A DNA stretch of 64,000 bases, taken from Sepioteuthis lessoniana. Lineage: Eukaryota; Mollusca; Cephalopoda; Myopsida; Loliginidae. The position numbers and the translations under genes were made by a program. The stretch spans positions 22,004,060 through 22,068,059 of the forward strand of contig OY757916.1 in assembly GCA_963585895.1 (NCBI GenBank), read 5' to 3'. Positions 21,175-31,269 of the stretch are shown piece by piece (position 1 is the stretch's first letter; each line of letters begins with the position of its first letter). A model generated the notes under the pieces. It did not search any database and was not told the origin of the DNA. It saw nothing but the letters and a program-made list of their open reading frames with translations.

Positions 21175-21890
21175 TAGGGTTGTCTTTTAACTTGATCCAC
21201 ACATCATCGTATCAATATTATAGTATTGATATAATGGTATTTTTGCTTGATCTATACATGATAGAATCAATAATATAGCAGTAGAATAACGATGTTAATA
21301 ATATGAGTGTATTGGTATGAGAGTATTAATCGGGAAGTATTTTAACTTGGTCTACACAAGATCGTACCAATATATTAGTATTATTATAATGGTATTTATT
21401 CTTGATCTAAACATGATCATATCAATATAATGGTATTTTAAGTTGATCTACACATGATCGTATCAATATAATAATATTATTATAATGGTATTTTAACTTG
21501 ATCTAAACATGATCATATCGATATAATGGTATTAATATAATGGTATTTTAACTTGATCTGAACATGATCATATCAATATAATGGTATTAATATAATGGTA
21601 TTTTAACTTGATCTAAACATGATCATATCGATATAATGGTATTAATATAATGGTATTTTAACTTGATCTAAACATGATCATATCGATATAATGGTATTAA
21701 TATAATGGTATTTTAACTTGATCTGAACATGATCATATCAATATAATGGTATTAATAGAATGGTATTTTAACTTGATCTAAACATGATCATATCAATATG
21801 ATGGTATTAATATAATGGTATTTTAACTTTTTCTACACATAATCGTATCAATATAATGATATTTTAACTTGATCTACACATGATCCTATA
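21175..21890. repeat. 55-bp minisatellite
   Basis: Units of 55 bp contain ATGGTATTTTAACTTGATCT and ACATGATCATATC. The repeat phase can be followed by the TTTTAACTTG block at about 21491, 21546, 21601, 21656 and 21711. Central units (21490-21830) are nearly identical and outer ones more diverged, as expected of unequal exchange. Confidence 0.93.
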
Positions 21891-22089
21891 ACTTGAAGAT
21901 GCTAAATATAAGTGACACAGTACCGAGTGTTCTTCAATGGTCTTTCATCTAAGTACTAAGTTGTAAGATTGCTTAACTCTGGAGAGTGGACGAATATTGT
22001 TGTGGTCAGTGTGGTTTTACCGTAAGCCACAAATGTATTTATGCAATAATATTCTACTTTGATCTATATGTGATTGTTTTATAATGTAA

Positions 22090-22325
22090 GGAAAACTTTG
22101 AAGCCAAGGAGCATAATGGCTAAGGTGCTGAACTGTAACCCCGAGGTAAGCGATTGCAAACTGAAGTCGTGCTGTCATGTTCTCTTTCGGATGAATACCC
22201 TTTGGTATAAAACCCTCTCATCCATTCCAGCTATGGATTTAATCGTATTACTTCTGTTCTTCTACAAGAATGGCTTTCGCATTAAACTACCCCACGAAGG
22301 TTGATATGCATTAAACCAAGTAACC
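22090..22325 (+). mobile_element. SINE-C, full-length but diverged
   Basis: The tRNA-like head (GCATAATGGCTAAGGTGCTG), the CTTTCGGATGAATACCC block, the CAGCTATGG block and the GGTTGATATGC tail are in order. It is older than the copies at 43985 and 51876. Confidence 0.8.
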
Positions 22326-22584
22326 AAACAGTTAGAAGTTTAAAGCACCTTTTATGTTATCGTCATTTGAATATTTAATTATTATTCATAACTTCTCTTC
22401 ATCAGACATCTATGATTGAATGTTTGCGCCGCCGATGCTTGACAACTGACCATTCTACCGAAACCAAAACATATATTTTTTAAGCTGTTATATTCTTTTT
22501 CAAATAAATGTCTTTGACCTAAGTTAAGCCTTCACTACAAAATATAATATTAACATAGATATACCAAACTTGATTAGCATCTAG

Positions 22585-23590
22585 TTTGTTTGTTTGTTTG
22601 TTTGGGTTTTATGGCATATCAACCTTTGTAGGTTATGTAATGCCAAATTCATTTTTATACAAATAAACAGTTCTCTTTCAAGCAATTCATTTAACTTGTC
22701 AAATACATTTCTTTTTCAAGCTATAAAGTTTAGTCAAACAGTTCTAATTCAAACAAATCAGTTTAGTATAAGTATATATTTTTTGTTTACACGAAGTTAA
22801 ATGTAAAAACAGTTCTATTTCAAACAATTCAGTTTAGAATACAAAAGCAGTTCTATTTCCAATCATTCAGTTTTGCACAAGTACATAGTTTAAATGTCAA
22901 AGCAGTTCTGTTTCAAGCATTTCAGTTTAGTGTAAGTATAGTTTTTTTCCACACTCAGTTAAATATCAGAACAGTTCTATTTTGAACAATTCAGTTTAGC
23001 ATAAGTACGCAATTTGCATGTCAAGACAGTTCTATTTCAAGTAATTCAGTTTAGCATTAGAACGCAGCTTAGTTCTATTGGATCCATCGATAGGACCCCA
23101 TCAGGTGCTACCTTTTCAGGCCAGATTGGAGCTGGGAGCAATTGCAGTAAAAGGGTTACTCTGCATTCCCCAAAGCTACAGCCTTACTGGAACCTCACCA
23201 TCAGATTGTTTAGTGTCATATCAGGACACTCGTTGGTAGGAGGTCTTACCTCTCTCCAGAGATGCAGTCAGTGTATTTTCTAGCCTCAGCCAACTGGACC
23301 ACTCATTGAAAGGGTCTTACCTTTCTCCGGAGATGCAGTCAGTGTATTCTACTGCCCCAGCCAACTGGGCCACTCGTTCGAAGAGTCTAACCCCTTTGCA
23401 GAGATGCAGTCAGTGTATTTTCTAGCCTCAGCCAACTGGACCACTCATTGGAAGGGTCTTACCTCTCTCCGGAGATGCAGTCAGTGTATTCTACAGCCCC
23501 AGCCAACTGGACCACTCGTTCGAAGAGTCTAACCCCTTTGCAGAGATGCAGTCAGTGTATTCTAAAGACCCAGCCGACTAGGCAAGTTTA
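22585..23590 (-). mobile_element. HMT element with amplified head monomers
   Basis: This is a minus-strand copy. The 3' tail (GGCATATCAACC on the plus strand) and a (GTTT)n tract are at the left end. An array follows in which AAACAGTTCTATTTCAAACA-type units of about 55 bp repeat to 23080, and then the head. The outermost head part is present as five tandem units (23225-23583). CATCTAG occurs at both ends (about 22579 and about 23600), a possible short target duplication. Confidence 0.85.
23225..23583 (-). repeat. Five tandem head monomers of about 72 bp
   Basis: Each unit contains GAGATGCAGTCAGTGTATT. Units 3 and 5 share CGTTCGAAGAGTCTAACCCC, while units 2 and 4 share CATTG(A/G)AAGGGTCTTACC, so the array has a two-unit higher-order structure. 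It lies at the presumed 5' end of the element. Confidence 0.85.
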
Positions 23591-23746
23591 CATCTAGCGG
23601 AAACTATGATAGCTTGACCGAATTCAAAATAGTCCAATAGGACTAAATTGCTAATCATCATACTGACGCGTTACTGTGAATTTTTTACAATATATCTATT
23701 AAAATGCCCATTTATTGAATACCCAGTAAAGACTTATATAATAAAA

Positions 23747-24036
23747 AGGTGCCCGTGGTGTAATTGTTATCGTCGTAGGAAATGAACACGGCGGCACGAG
23801 TTCAAATCCTGGACGAGACTGATTGCATTTCACATAGCACTAATACCCTTGGGAAAGGTATGAATCCAATTATTCTCCCTCCAGCTATGGGTAAATAGTA
23901 GGACAGACTAGGTTCTTCAGCCTTGGTGAGGCAACTAGTCTAGGAGAAGGAAAACTCTGAATTCAAACCTGTTAAACTCAGCTTAAAAATTGACCTTGTG
24001 CCATATCCTGCCCGAGCGGAGGGGTTGGTAAATAGG
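23747..24036 (+). mobile_element. SINE-B, young full-length copy with TSD
   Basis: The B box is perfect (GTTCAAATC). ATATAATAAAAAG lies on both sides, a target duplication of about 13 bp. The A box has one change. Confidence 0.92.
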
Positions 24037-24087
24037 ATATAATAAAAAGTTTTCAATTTACAAAAGTTAGTCAGTTTTTTATCCATT

Positions 24088-24226
24088 GTGGTTTCTGTTT
24101 CTTTTTTAATGACATCAATCTTCGTGGGTTAAGCATAGTAATCTCTTTAGAAGTACATTAGTAGTGCTGCTTAACCATTAACAGGTGGATCAGAGGGTTC
24201 ATACCTTTCCCAAGGGTATCGTTTTA
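24088..24226 (-). mobile_element. SINE-C, 3' part, split by an HMT element
   Basis: On the minus strand the body (ACCCTTGGGAAAGGTATGAA) and a diverged tail ending near 24090 are present. The matching tRNA-like head lies on the far side of the HMT insertion at 24588-24685. Confidence 0.72.
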
Positions 24227-24588
24227 TAGCATATCAACCATTGTAGGTTATTTAATGCCAAATCCATTTTTATACATATAAACAGTTTCATTTCAAATTA
24301 TTCAGTACAGTTTTTTGTTTGCACGCTGTTAAATGTAAAAACAGTTCTATTTCAAACAATTTTGTTTAGCGTAAGTACCCATTGATTGAACCATATCAGT
24401 GCTACCACTCAGGGCCAGTCGACCTGGGAATCATTGTAATAAAGAAGTACTCCGAATTCTCCCAAAGCTCTAGCATTACTGGAGCCTCTCCATCAGAATT
24501 TTTAGTGTCATATATAGGACACTCATTAGGGGAGTCTTATCCTCTGCAGTCCCAGCTAACAAGGCCATCAAAGCTAATAGTCCTAAAA
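24227..24588 (-). mobile_element. HMT element, short copy
   Basis: The tail (ATAGCATATCAACC on the plus strand) is at the left, followed by a short array of two or three units and a complete but diverged head to 24588. At about 360 bp it is the shortest complete-looking member, consistent with variable array length. It sits inside a SINE-C. Confidence 0.8.
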
Positions 24589-24685
24589 TGAACGTAATAG
24601 GGCGACTGAATTTCGAACTCCCTTACTATGATCTCCTAGTCCACCAGTTGAGCCGCTAGACTACGTGGTCTCTCTTAACACGATC
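24588..24685 (-). mobile_element. SINE-C, tRNA-like head, split copy
   Basis: The minus strand has a good A box (TAGTCTAGCGG) and a near-consensus B box (GTTCGAAAT). It is the head half of the copy whose body is at 24088-24226. Confidence 0.72.
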
Positions 24686-24689
24686 GTTG

Positions 24690-25042
24690 GATACTCTGTA
24701 ATTTTCAAACCCACTATATTCGATATAGTCGATTAAGAATATCCTGATAAAACATTCATTTATATGCCTATTTATCAATGTAGCTTTTTTATTGACCATT
24801 TTCCAACAATCCAAATTTATATCAATAACTAAATACAAGTATAAATTATCACAGGTGTTGATTTCTTGTTTGAATATACGTATATAAAAGGGTTAGATAT
24901 ATACTTTCCTGCATATATATTTACATATAAGATCTCATATTTTCTTTAATACTGACTAGTTTTCTATATTGACGAATACACTCTTCTTGCGTTGTTGACA
25001 GGAAAACTCACTTGCGTGCAATAAGCTGGTGTATATATTTCA

Positions 25043-25077
<35 letters not shown>

Positions 25078-25540
25078 ATTATATATGTATGTAGAGTTTA
25101 GTAAGGACAAACTACATAATTCAGGGCAGTGTGACAGCTAAGGAAATAAGCTGTCTTTTCTTTAGTGTTTAATAAAAGGCCAGTGTCAACAAGTGGGAAG
25201 CGTTTGTCCGGCTTTTAAGCAAACAGCCCTTCGGTAAATGGCCACTCACTGAGTTATGGACAAATAATAAGAACTGGTTCAGACGAAACGAAAAAAAAAA
25301 AAAAAAAAAGAAGTCAAATGAAGCAGTAGGTAAAGAAAAATAGGACAAATTGGGAAGCATTGCAAGAAAAAGGGTGGAAAAAGACAAATGTACAAGACAG
25401 AAAAAATTGGAACAGAAAAAAGAGAAACTCGTTAAAAATGATATTTCAGCTTCGATAATAGAAATTACGTGGTTTCAAGTAACTATGCTGATTTAATAGT
25501 ATATATTTGTTATAGTTGGTGGGTTTCCATTAAATATAGA
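24690..25540. other. No recognisable gene; (TA)n at 25045-25074 and poly-A at 25289-25308
   Basis: AT-rich sequence with a 30-bp TA run and a 20-bp A run. Small open frames here have no recognisable domain. Confidence 0.4.
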
Positions 25541-25544
25541 TAAT

Positions 25545-26890
25545 TTGCTAGAGGTAGTGGGTTTCAAGTATTTTTATCAAATACAAATAATTTGCAAGCA
25601 GGTAAATTGTTTCATGTATTTCCATCGCATACACATAATTTACACACGGGTATATAGTTTCATGTATTGCCATCAAATACAAAGAATTTACACACGAAGA
25701 AGTTACACACGGGTATATGGTTTCATGTATTTCCATCAAATACAAAGAATTTACACACGGGTATATGGTTTCATGTATTTCTATCAAATACAAAGAATTT
25801 ACACACGGGTATATGGTTTCATGTATTTCTATCAAATGCAAAGAATTTACACACGGGTATATGGTTTCATGTATTTCCATCAAATACAAAGAATTTACAC
25901 ACGGGTATATGGTTTCATGTATTTCTATCAAATGCAAAGAATTTACACACGGGTATATGGTTTCATGTATTTCTATCAAATACAAAGAATTTACACACGG
26001 GTATATGGTTTCATGTATTTCTATCAAATACTAAGAATTTAGACACGGGTATCTGGTTTCATGTATTTCCATCAAATACAAAGACTTTACACACGGGTAT
26101 ATGGTTTCATGTATTTCTATCAAATACAAATAATTTACACACGGGTATATGGTTTCATGTATTTCCATCAAATACAGATAATTTACACACGGGTATATGG
26201 TTTTTTTGTATTTCTATCAAATACAAAGTCTTTACACACGGGTATATGGTTTCATGTATTTCCATCGCATACAAATAATTTGTACACGGGTATATGGTTT
26301 CAAGTATTTCCATCAAATACAAAAAAATTGTACATGGGTATATGGTTTCATGTATTGCCATCAAATACAAATAATTTGCACGCAAGTATGTAGTTTCATG
26401 CTTTTTATCAAAAAGAAGTAATTTACACACTAGTATATAGTTTCAAGTATTTCCTTCAAATACAATTAAATAATTTGCACGCGGGTATATAGTTTCATGT
26501 TTTTCTATCGAAAAGAAATAGTTTACACATGGGTATATTGTTTCAAGTATTTGCATCATATACAATTTAATTGCACACAGTTATATAGTTTCAACTATTT
26601 CCGTCGGATACGAATGATTTGCACACAGTTTCAAGTATTTCCGTTAAATACGAATAAATTGCACAAAAGTATATGGTCTCAAGTATTATTATCTAATATA
26701 AATAATTTGCAAGCGATTATACGATTGTTTTATGAAATGCCAGCCTTTGTTAGGTTATTTTTTCCTCAAGTTTTCAAGAAAGAGAAAAAGAATCAAAGTG
26801 AAAGATTTCAAGTAACTGATAATAATTATTTGTAAACACTGAAAGTTTCAAGTAGCTATCGATGCAAATCGTTTCTACACAATTGTATGA
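25545..26890 (-). repeat. 48-bp minisatellite, expanded from an HMT-type array
   Basis: About 28 units. Those from 25,700 to 26,300 are almost identical, 48 bp long, and built on ACACGGGTATATGGTTTCA. Outer units are diverged. Read on the minus strand they match the long-array HMT unit (GAAACCAT..AACTGTGTGCAAA), so this is a homogenised relative. Because 48 is a multiple of three, open frames of 105-203 codons appear on both strands with a 16-residue period. Those are artefacts of the repeat length, not genes. Confidence 0.92.
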
Positions 26891-26916
26891 TTTCAAATGA
26901 CTACTCCTATTTCATT

Positions 26917-27467
26917 TTGTCCAGTCAGATGGGGCTGACTGCACCACTGCAGAGGGTTAAGACACCCCCTAAATTAGTGTCCTGGATATGACACTAAACC
27001 ATCTCATGGTGAGGTTCCAGCCGTGCTGGAGCTTTGGGGAATGCGGAGTACCCCTTCATTGCCATTGCTCCCAGGTCCACTCTGGCCTGGCGTGGTAGCA
27101 CCTGATAGGGCCCTATCTATGGGTTAAATAAAACTAACAGCATACTTATGCTAAACTGAATTGTTTGAGTAAACTGAATAGCTTGAAATAGAAATGTTTT
27201 TGACAATTAAACCGTACTTACATTTAAACTGCGTGCTTATGCTTAACTGAATTATTTGAAATAGAATTGTTTTTCGACATTAAAACTCTATTTACATATA
27301 ACTGCTTGAATGGTTTGAAATGGAAATGTTTTTGACAATTGAACTGTGTACTTATGCTAAACTGAATTGTTTTAAATAGAACAGATTATTTACATAAAAA
27401 TGGATTTGGCTTTAAATAACCTACAAAGGTTGATATGCCATAAAACCCAACAAACCAAACCAACCAA
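26917..27467 (+). mobile_element. HMT element, complete copy with TSD
   Basis: CCTATTTCATT occurs at 26906-26916 and again at 27468-27478, an 11-bp target duplication that fixes both ends (551 bp). The order is: head (26917-27130) with the palindromic stem near 27070-27095, an array of about 55-bp units, then the tail GGCTTTAAATAACC...GGTTGATATGCC and a CCAACAAACCAAACC end. No open frame is conserved. Its insertion by target-primed reverse transcription is inferred from the TSD and the A/C-rich 3' end. Confidence 0.92.
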
Positions 27468-27478
27468 CCTATTTCATT

Positions 27479-27540
27479 GGCTTTCTTTGTTTCATGGCAT
27501 ATCAACCATCGTAGGTTATTTAATGCCAAAGCCACGACAT
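27479..27540 (-). mobile_element. HMT/SINE-C 3' tail fragment
   Basis: The minus strand repeats the shared tail (GGCATTAAATAACCTAC.. equivalent) directly after the TSD of the plus-strand HMT element. The older tail fragment was probably the insertion target. Confidence 0.7.
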
Positions 27541-27544
27541 TTTG

Positions 27545-27900
27545 ATTGTTTGTTTCCTCTTTTTATTTGTATTTGTATTATCCTTTGAGCTTTTTCTTCA
27601 TTTGATGTTTGTTTCAAATTTTTATTGTAAATCTATGACGCTTTTTGTATTCGAGTAGACGATCATTGTGAACTCGTGACAACCAGTGTGCCAAGATGAT
27701 ACTGATACTTCTATTTAGGAATTTGTTATGGTTCCTATTAAGAATTTCGTGTTTGTTGTCATCATTTCGAGAATTTGGATAATGAAAAAAAATTATATTT
27801 AAAAGCAAAAGATGAATCTCCCTTCACATAATTGTTATTCAGTTGTGAATTGGAATGAATACAGCTTTTTTTTTTGCTACTTTTAAAGTGCATGCGCTAA
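27545..27900. other. No recognisable gene or repeat
   Basis: AT-rich sequence. The 64-codon minus-strand frame at 27614-27808 has no domain I recognise. Confidence 0.35.
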
Positions 27901-28608
27901 CAAATAACAAGCTATGGGGCTGTAGAACACACTGACTGCATCTCTGTAGAGGGGAAGACCACCTGCAATGAGTGTCCTGATTATGACACTAAACAATCTG
28001 ATGGTGAGGTTCCAGTTATAATGGAGCTTTGGAGAATATGGAGTACCCCGTCATTGCCATTCCTTCCGGGTCCGCTCCCTTCGGGAGTGAAAACACCTGA
28101 TGGGGTCCTATCTATGGGTCAAATAGAACTGTTTGACATTTAAAATGAGTGTAAACAAATGACGGATGTTGAATTGAATTGTTAAAAATAGAAATCCAGG
28201 ATCCTATCCATGGGTCAAATAGAAATCTTTGACATTTAAACTTTGTGCAAACAAATGGCTTATGCTAAGCTGAATTGTTTGATGTTTATTTGAATTGTTA
28301 GTGATATACGATAATACTAGGAACCATTTAAATTGTTGACTTATGCTAAATTGAATTATTTGAAATAGAACTATTTGATCATTTATCTGTGTGTAAACAA
28401 ATGATAGATGTTTAATTGAATTGTGAGATTTAAATAGCAATACTTGAAAACTTTTAACTGTGAGCAAACAAATAGAATTATTTGTATGAAGAATAAATAA
28501 TTGAAACCATTTAACTGTGGGTAAAATATGACCACAGGTCCGTTTAAAAATGTTATCTAAAAATGTGTTTACAAATCATATATTTAATATATGTCTATAA
28601 AGACGATT

Positions 28609-28794
28609 GGGAAAGGTATGAATCCAATTATTCTCCCTCCAGCTATGGGTAAATAGTAGGGCACACTGGGTTCTTCAGCCTTGGTGAGGCAACTAGTCTA
28701 GGAGAAGGAAAACTCTGGATTCAAACCTGTTAAACTCCGCTTAAAAATTGACCTTGTGTCATATCCTGCCCGAGCGGAGGGGTTGGTAAATATG
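28609..28794 (+). mobile_element. SINE-B, 5'-truncated, with 12-bp TSD
   Basis: The copy starts at GGGAAAGGTATG and ends at GGTAAATATG. ATAAAGACGATT lies at 28597-28608 and 28795-28806. The truncated 5' end with an intact TSD is typical of incomplete reverse transcription. Confidence 0.95.
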
Positions 28795-28830
28795 ATAAAG
28801 ACGATTTGGTATTAAATGGTTGATATACGA

Positions 28831-29113
28831 TCCTATTTACCCAACCCCTCCGCTCGGGCAGGATATGACACATGGTCAATTTTTTAAGCGGAGTTTAGCA
28901 GGTTTGAATTCAGAGTTTTATTTCTCCTAGACTAGTTGCCTCACCAAGGCTGAAGAACCTAGTCTGCCCTACTATTTACCCATAGCTGGAGGGAGAATAA
29001 TTGGATTCATACCTTTCCCAAGGGTATTAGTGCTATGTTAAATGCAATCTGTCTTGTCCAGGAATTGAACTCGTATCGCCGTGTCCATATCCTGTGACGA
29101 TAACCATTACACC
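28831..29113 (-). mobile_element. SINE-B, full-length, with 15-bp TSD
   Basis: ATGGTTGATATACGA lies at 28816-28830 and 29114-29128. The head with TAACCATTACACCA (plus strand) is at the right. With the opposed copy 36 bp away it forms an inverted repeat with arms of about 186 bp. Confidence 0.95.
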
Positions 29114-29149
29114 ATGGTTGATATACGATAAAACCAAACCAAACCAAGG

Positions 29150-29395
29150 TAAGTCGTACCGTTTTTACAAGCTTACGTTTGTATACACATATATTAATGT
29201 GTATATGAGAAAAAGTAGACAGTGTTTTTCTCTAAGGAAAGCGTCAACAGAATCAAATGTATCCCTTCAGAATAATCAGTCAATATGTTTTTTATACTCC
29301 TTTCATTTTAATTCCAAACCTACCTATCAACCTACCAATCTTTTTCAGCATACTGATAGGAACGGTATGGATTGTTATCGACCATATGGAGATCT
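29150..29395. other. No recognisable gene or repeat
   Basis: The 118-codon plus-strand frame at 29094-29450 runs from SINE-B into a decayed LINE and is not a gene. Confidence 0.35.
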
Positions 29396-29776
29396 AATCT
29401 GGCTGGGACAGTACAACAGTATGGATGCACCAACAGGACGTAAGCGATAATTCTGGGGAAAAAGCGAGATGGGAACTACACAAGGATGCTTCGTGTTGTT
29501 TCGAACAAATTCTGGAAATCAGCACCCAACGACACAGTCACTGTTCAGCCCCTTACCTCCCATCTTCCAAACCATTCAAATAAGGCTAACTAGACATATG
29601 AGGCACTGCTGGCGAAGCAAGGGCAAATTCATAAACGACATTCTGTTATGGACTACTGCACATGGACACATCAGTGTTGACTGATCAGCAAGGACTTGAC
29701 TGCAACAGCCCTGTGCGGACACTAGATTGCGAATAGAAGACCTGCCAAGAGTGATGGACAATAGGAACGGATGACA
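29396..29776 (+). pseudogene. RTE-type LINE, old diverged 3' fragment
   Basis: In mixed frames the plus strand shows RLTRHMRHCWRSKGKFINDI, related to RTRHAGHCWRSRDELISDV, preceded by a PLPPIFQTIQI segment (PPITKTIQV in young copies). It is followed by a diverged EDLPRVMDNRNG-like end. It is the most divergent copy of this LINE in the window. Confidence 0.72.
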
Positions 29777-29777
29777 C

Positions 29778-29904
29778 GCGCGTGCGCGCGAGAGAGCGAG
29801 AGAGAAAGAGAGAGAAAGAAAGAGAGAGAGAGAAATAATGAGTGAGTGAGGGAACTCAGTGCTATGAACACGATTTGATGTTTATATATATATATATATA
29901 TATA
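29778..29904. repeat. (CG)n, (GA)n and (TA)n simple repeats
   Basis: A short alternating CG run (29777-29790) is followed by GA repeats to 29835 and a TA run at 29883-29904. Confidence 0.9.
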
Positions 29905-29907
29905 CAT

Positions 29908-30443
29908 CATGTCGTGCCGCTAGCACGGATATCCCTGACCCTCTCTCGCCACTTCTCCCTATCGTTCATCGCCTCTGGCAGGTCTTCAGGGCTACATCCT
30001 GCTTTTGCCCGGCCATATGTGCGGGTCCATTGGAGTACATCCCTTATGAACTCGTCCCTGCTTCTCCAGTAGAGTCCTGTATGTCTGGTGCGTCTAGCTT
30101 GGATAGTTTTCGTGATGGGAGGCCGGTGGCCATATAGTTGGTGCCTTGTCGGGTGTTGCCGCCAGGACTTGTTCAATATTGCTCGCAGCACTCTTGTGTA
30201 ATTGCCCTCTAGCATCTTTTCCAGCCGTTTAGTTAGCGTCCAAGTAGTGCATCCATACAGCAGTATCGACACAACTGCTGCCTGGAAGAAACTGCGTTTT
30301 ATTTTATCGGACATGTCTGATTTCCCTATGATCGATAGCCTATCGATAGCTGTCCATGCCTTCGTTAGACGCGTGTCGATGTCTTTTTCGGTTGATGAGA
30401 CACTGCTTCCTAAGTAGGTGAATTTGTCTCCCAGTTTCAGAGA

Positions 30444-30445
<2 letters not shown>
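29908..30445 (-). mobile_element. RTE-type LINE, 3' end
   Basis: On the minus strand this runs from KLGDKFTYLGS-like through DKIKRSFFQAAVVSILLYGC and RTRHTGLYWRSRDE to the REKWRERVRDIRASGTT end. A 135-codon frame (29907-30314) remains open. A short deletion removes the LCEDTG block. The opposed fragment at 29396-29776 gives a tail-to-tail pair. Confidence 0.92.
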
Positions 30446-30446
<1 letters not shown>

Positions 30447-30488
<42 letters not shown>

Positions 30489-31063
30489 AGGATGTTTTAT
30501 TAAATAATAAAGACATTCTGTCTGTATAATTTAATAAAGATTATTTCAAGTTTCCTGATAAGAGTCTTGATTTCAGGTTGGAATTGGTTGGCGAATTTAC
30601 TAAAATTGTCCCGAGCGCTTTCTGACCCTTCCTTGGCCATCATCAGGGTTTGCTTGCTGGTGTAAAGAGTGTTGTTCTTTAAAATGACTTTTGAAAGTTT
30701 TTTTTATAACATAAAAAAAATATGCATACGCAGAGTTGGATAAAAATGAGTAACTGATGAATTAAAAAAAAACCCCACTATCAACGGATATAGAATACTA
30801 TCAAGAAATACGGAATATTAAAAATATTCTTAAGTGATTTCAAAACACAGTCACCATTTTCAAAATTAATTCTATTAATTTTAGGTTTTTTTTGTTTTTA
30901 TATGTAGGGCTTCTAGGATTTGTAGTCGTAGCTTGTCAATTTCGTGTGGTGTTTTCAACTAGAATTTTTCGAAACTTGAATTTAGTAATAGAATGTGTTT
31001 TAAGATGTAAGGCTATAGAGCTAGAATCATTTAAGTGCATTGTAAGTTGTCTAGAAAGAGTTT
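30447..31063 (-). mobile_element. Penelope-like element, 3' region with hammerhead and (TA)n end
   Basis: The minus strand encodes TLSRQLTMHLNDSSSIALHL and KFRKILVENTT, the C-terminal half of a GIY-YIG nuclease domain, from about 31063 down to 30935. Downstream lies a hammerhead-like motif (30605-30655), then a hairpin block with AGACAGAATGTCT near 30512-30524, then a (TA)n tract (30447-30490). The same order occurs at 53.5 and 41 kb. The reverse transcriptase is missing; the copy is truncated at the (CA)n tract at 31066. Confidence 0.75.
30605..30655 (-). ncRNA. Penelope-type hammerhead ribozyme motif
   Basis: The minus strand has a perfect core CTGATGA (30646-30640) and helix II TGGCC/GGTCA (U-A, G-C, G-U, C-G, C-G). 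It continues with an intact GAAA (30622-30619), the palindromic helix III AGCGCT (30619-30614), and C as the cleavage base at 30613, followed by GGG facing CC before the core. A loop-less palindromic helix III is a published feature of hammerheads in Penelope-like elements, which are thought to work as dimers. Confidence 0.75.
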
Positions 31064-31065
31064 TA

Positions 31066-31066
31066 G

Positions 31067-31149
<83 letters not shown>

Positions 31150-31204
31150 GGTATTATTATGTTTCTCTTTTGCTCTCTCACTTTCTGTCTGTCTATCTGT
31201 CACA

Positions 31205-31241
<37 letters not shown>

Positions 31242-31266
31242 GGGGTGTGTGTGTGTGTGTGTGTGG
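31066..31266. repeat. (CA)n, (TA)n and (TG)n microsatellites
   Basis: CA (31066-31127) runs into TA (to 31149), and then TA and TG runs occupy 31205-31266. The CA and TG parts are mutually complementary and could form a hairpin with arms of about 60 bp. Confidence 0.95.
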
Positions 31267-31269
31267 CAC

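Larger units (their letters stand above)
27905..29146 (+). mobile_element. HMT element interrupted by two SINE-B copies
   Basis: The head (27910-28140) is complete. The stem at about 28070-28090 keeps pairing with different bases (GCTCCC and GGGAGT) from the other copies. Array units of the long-array type run to about 28530. The tail (ATTTGGTATTAAATGGTTGATATACGATAAAACC) is split by a SINE-B at 28609-28794 and another at 28831-29113. Each insertion has its own TSD, so the element predates both. Confidence 0.85.

Noticed and set aside
25545-26430. Long open frames (105-203 codons) on both strands with a 16-residue period
   Set aside because: They arise because the satellite unit is 48 bp, a multiple of three, without stops. 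Several frames on both strands are open together, and the array is homologous to a non-coding HMT array.
25545-26890. CRISPR-like regularly spaced repeats
   Set aside because: The units are contiguous 48-bp repeats with no unique spacers, in eukaryotic DNA.
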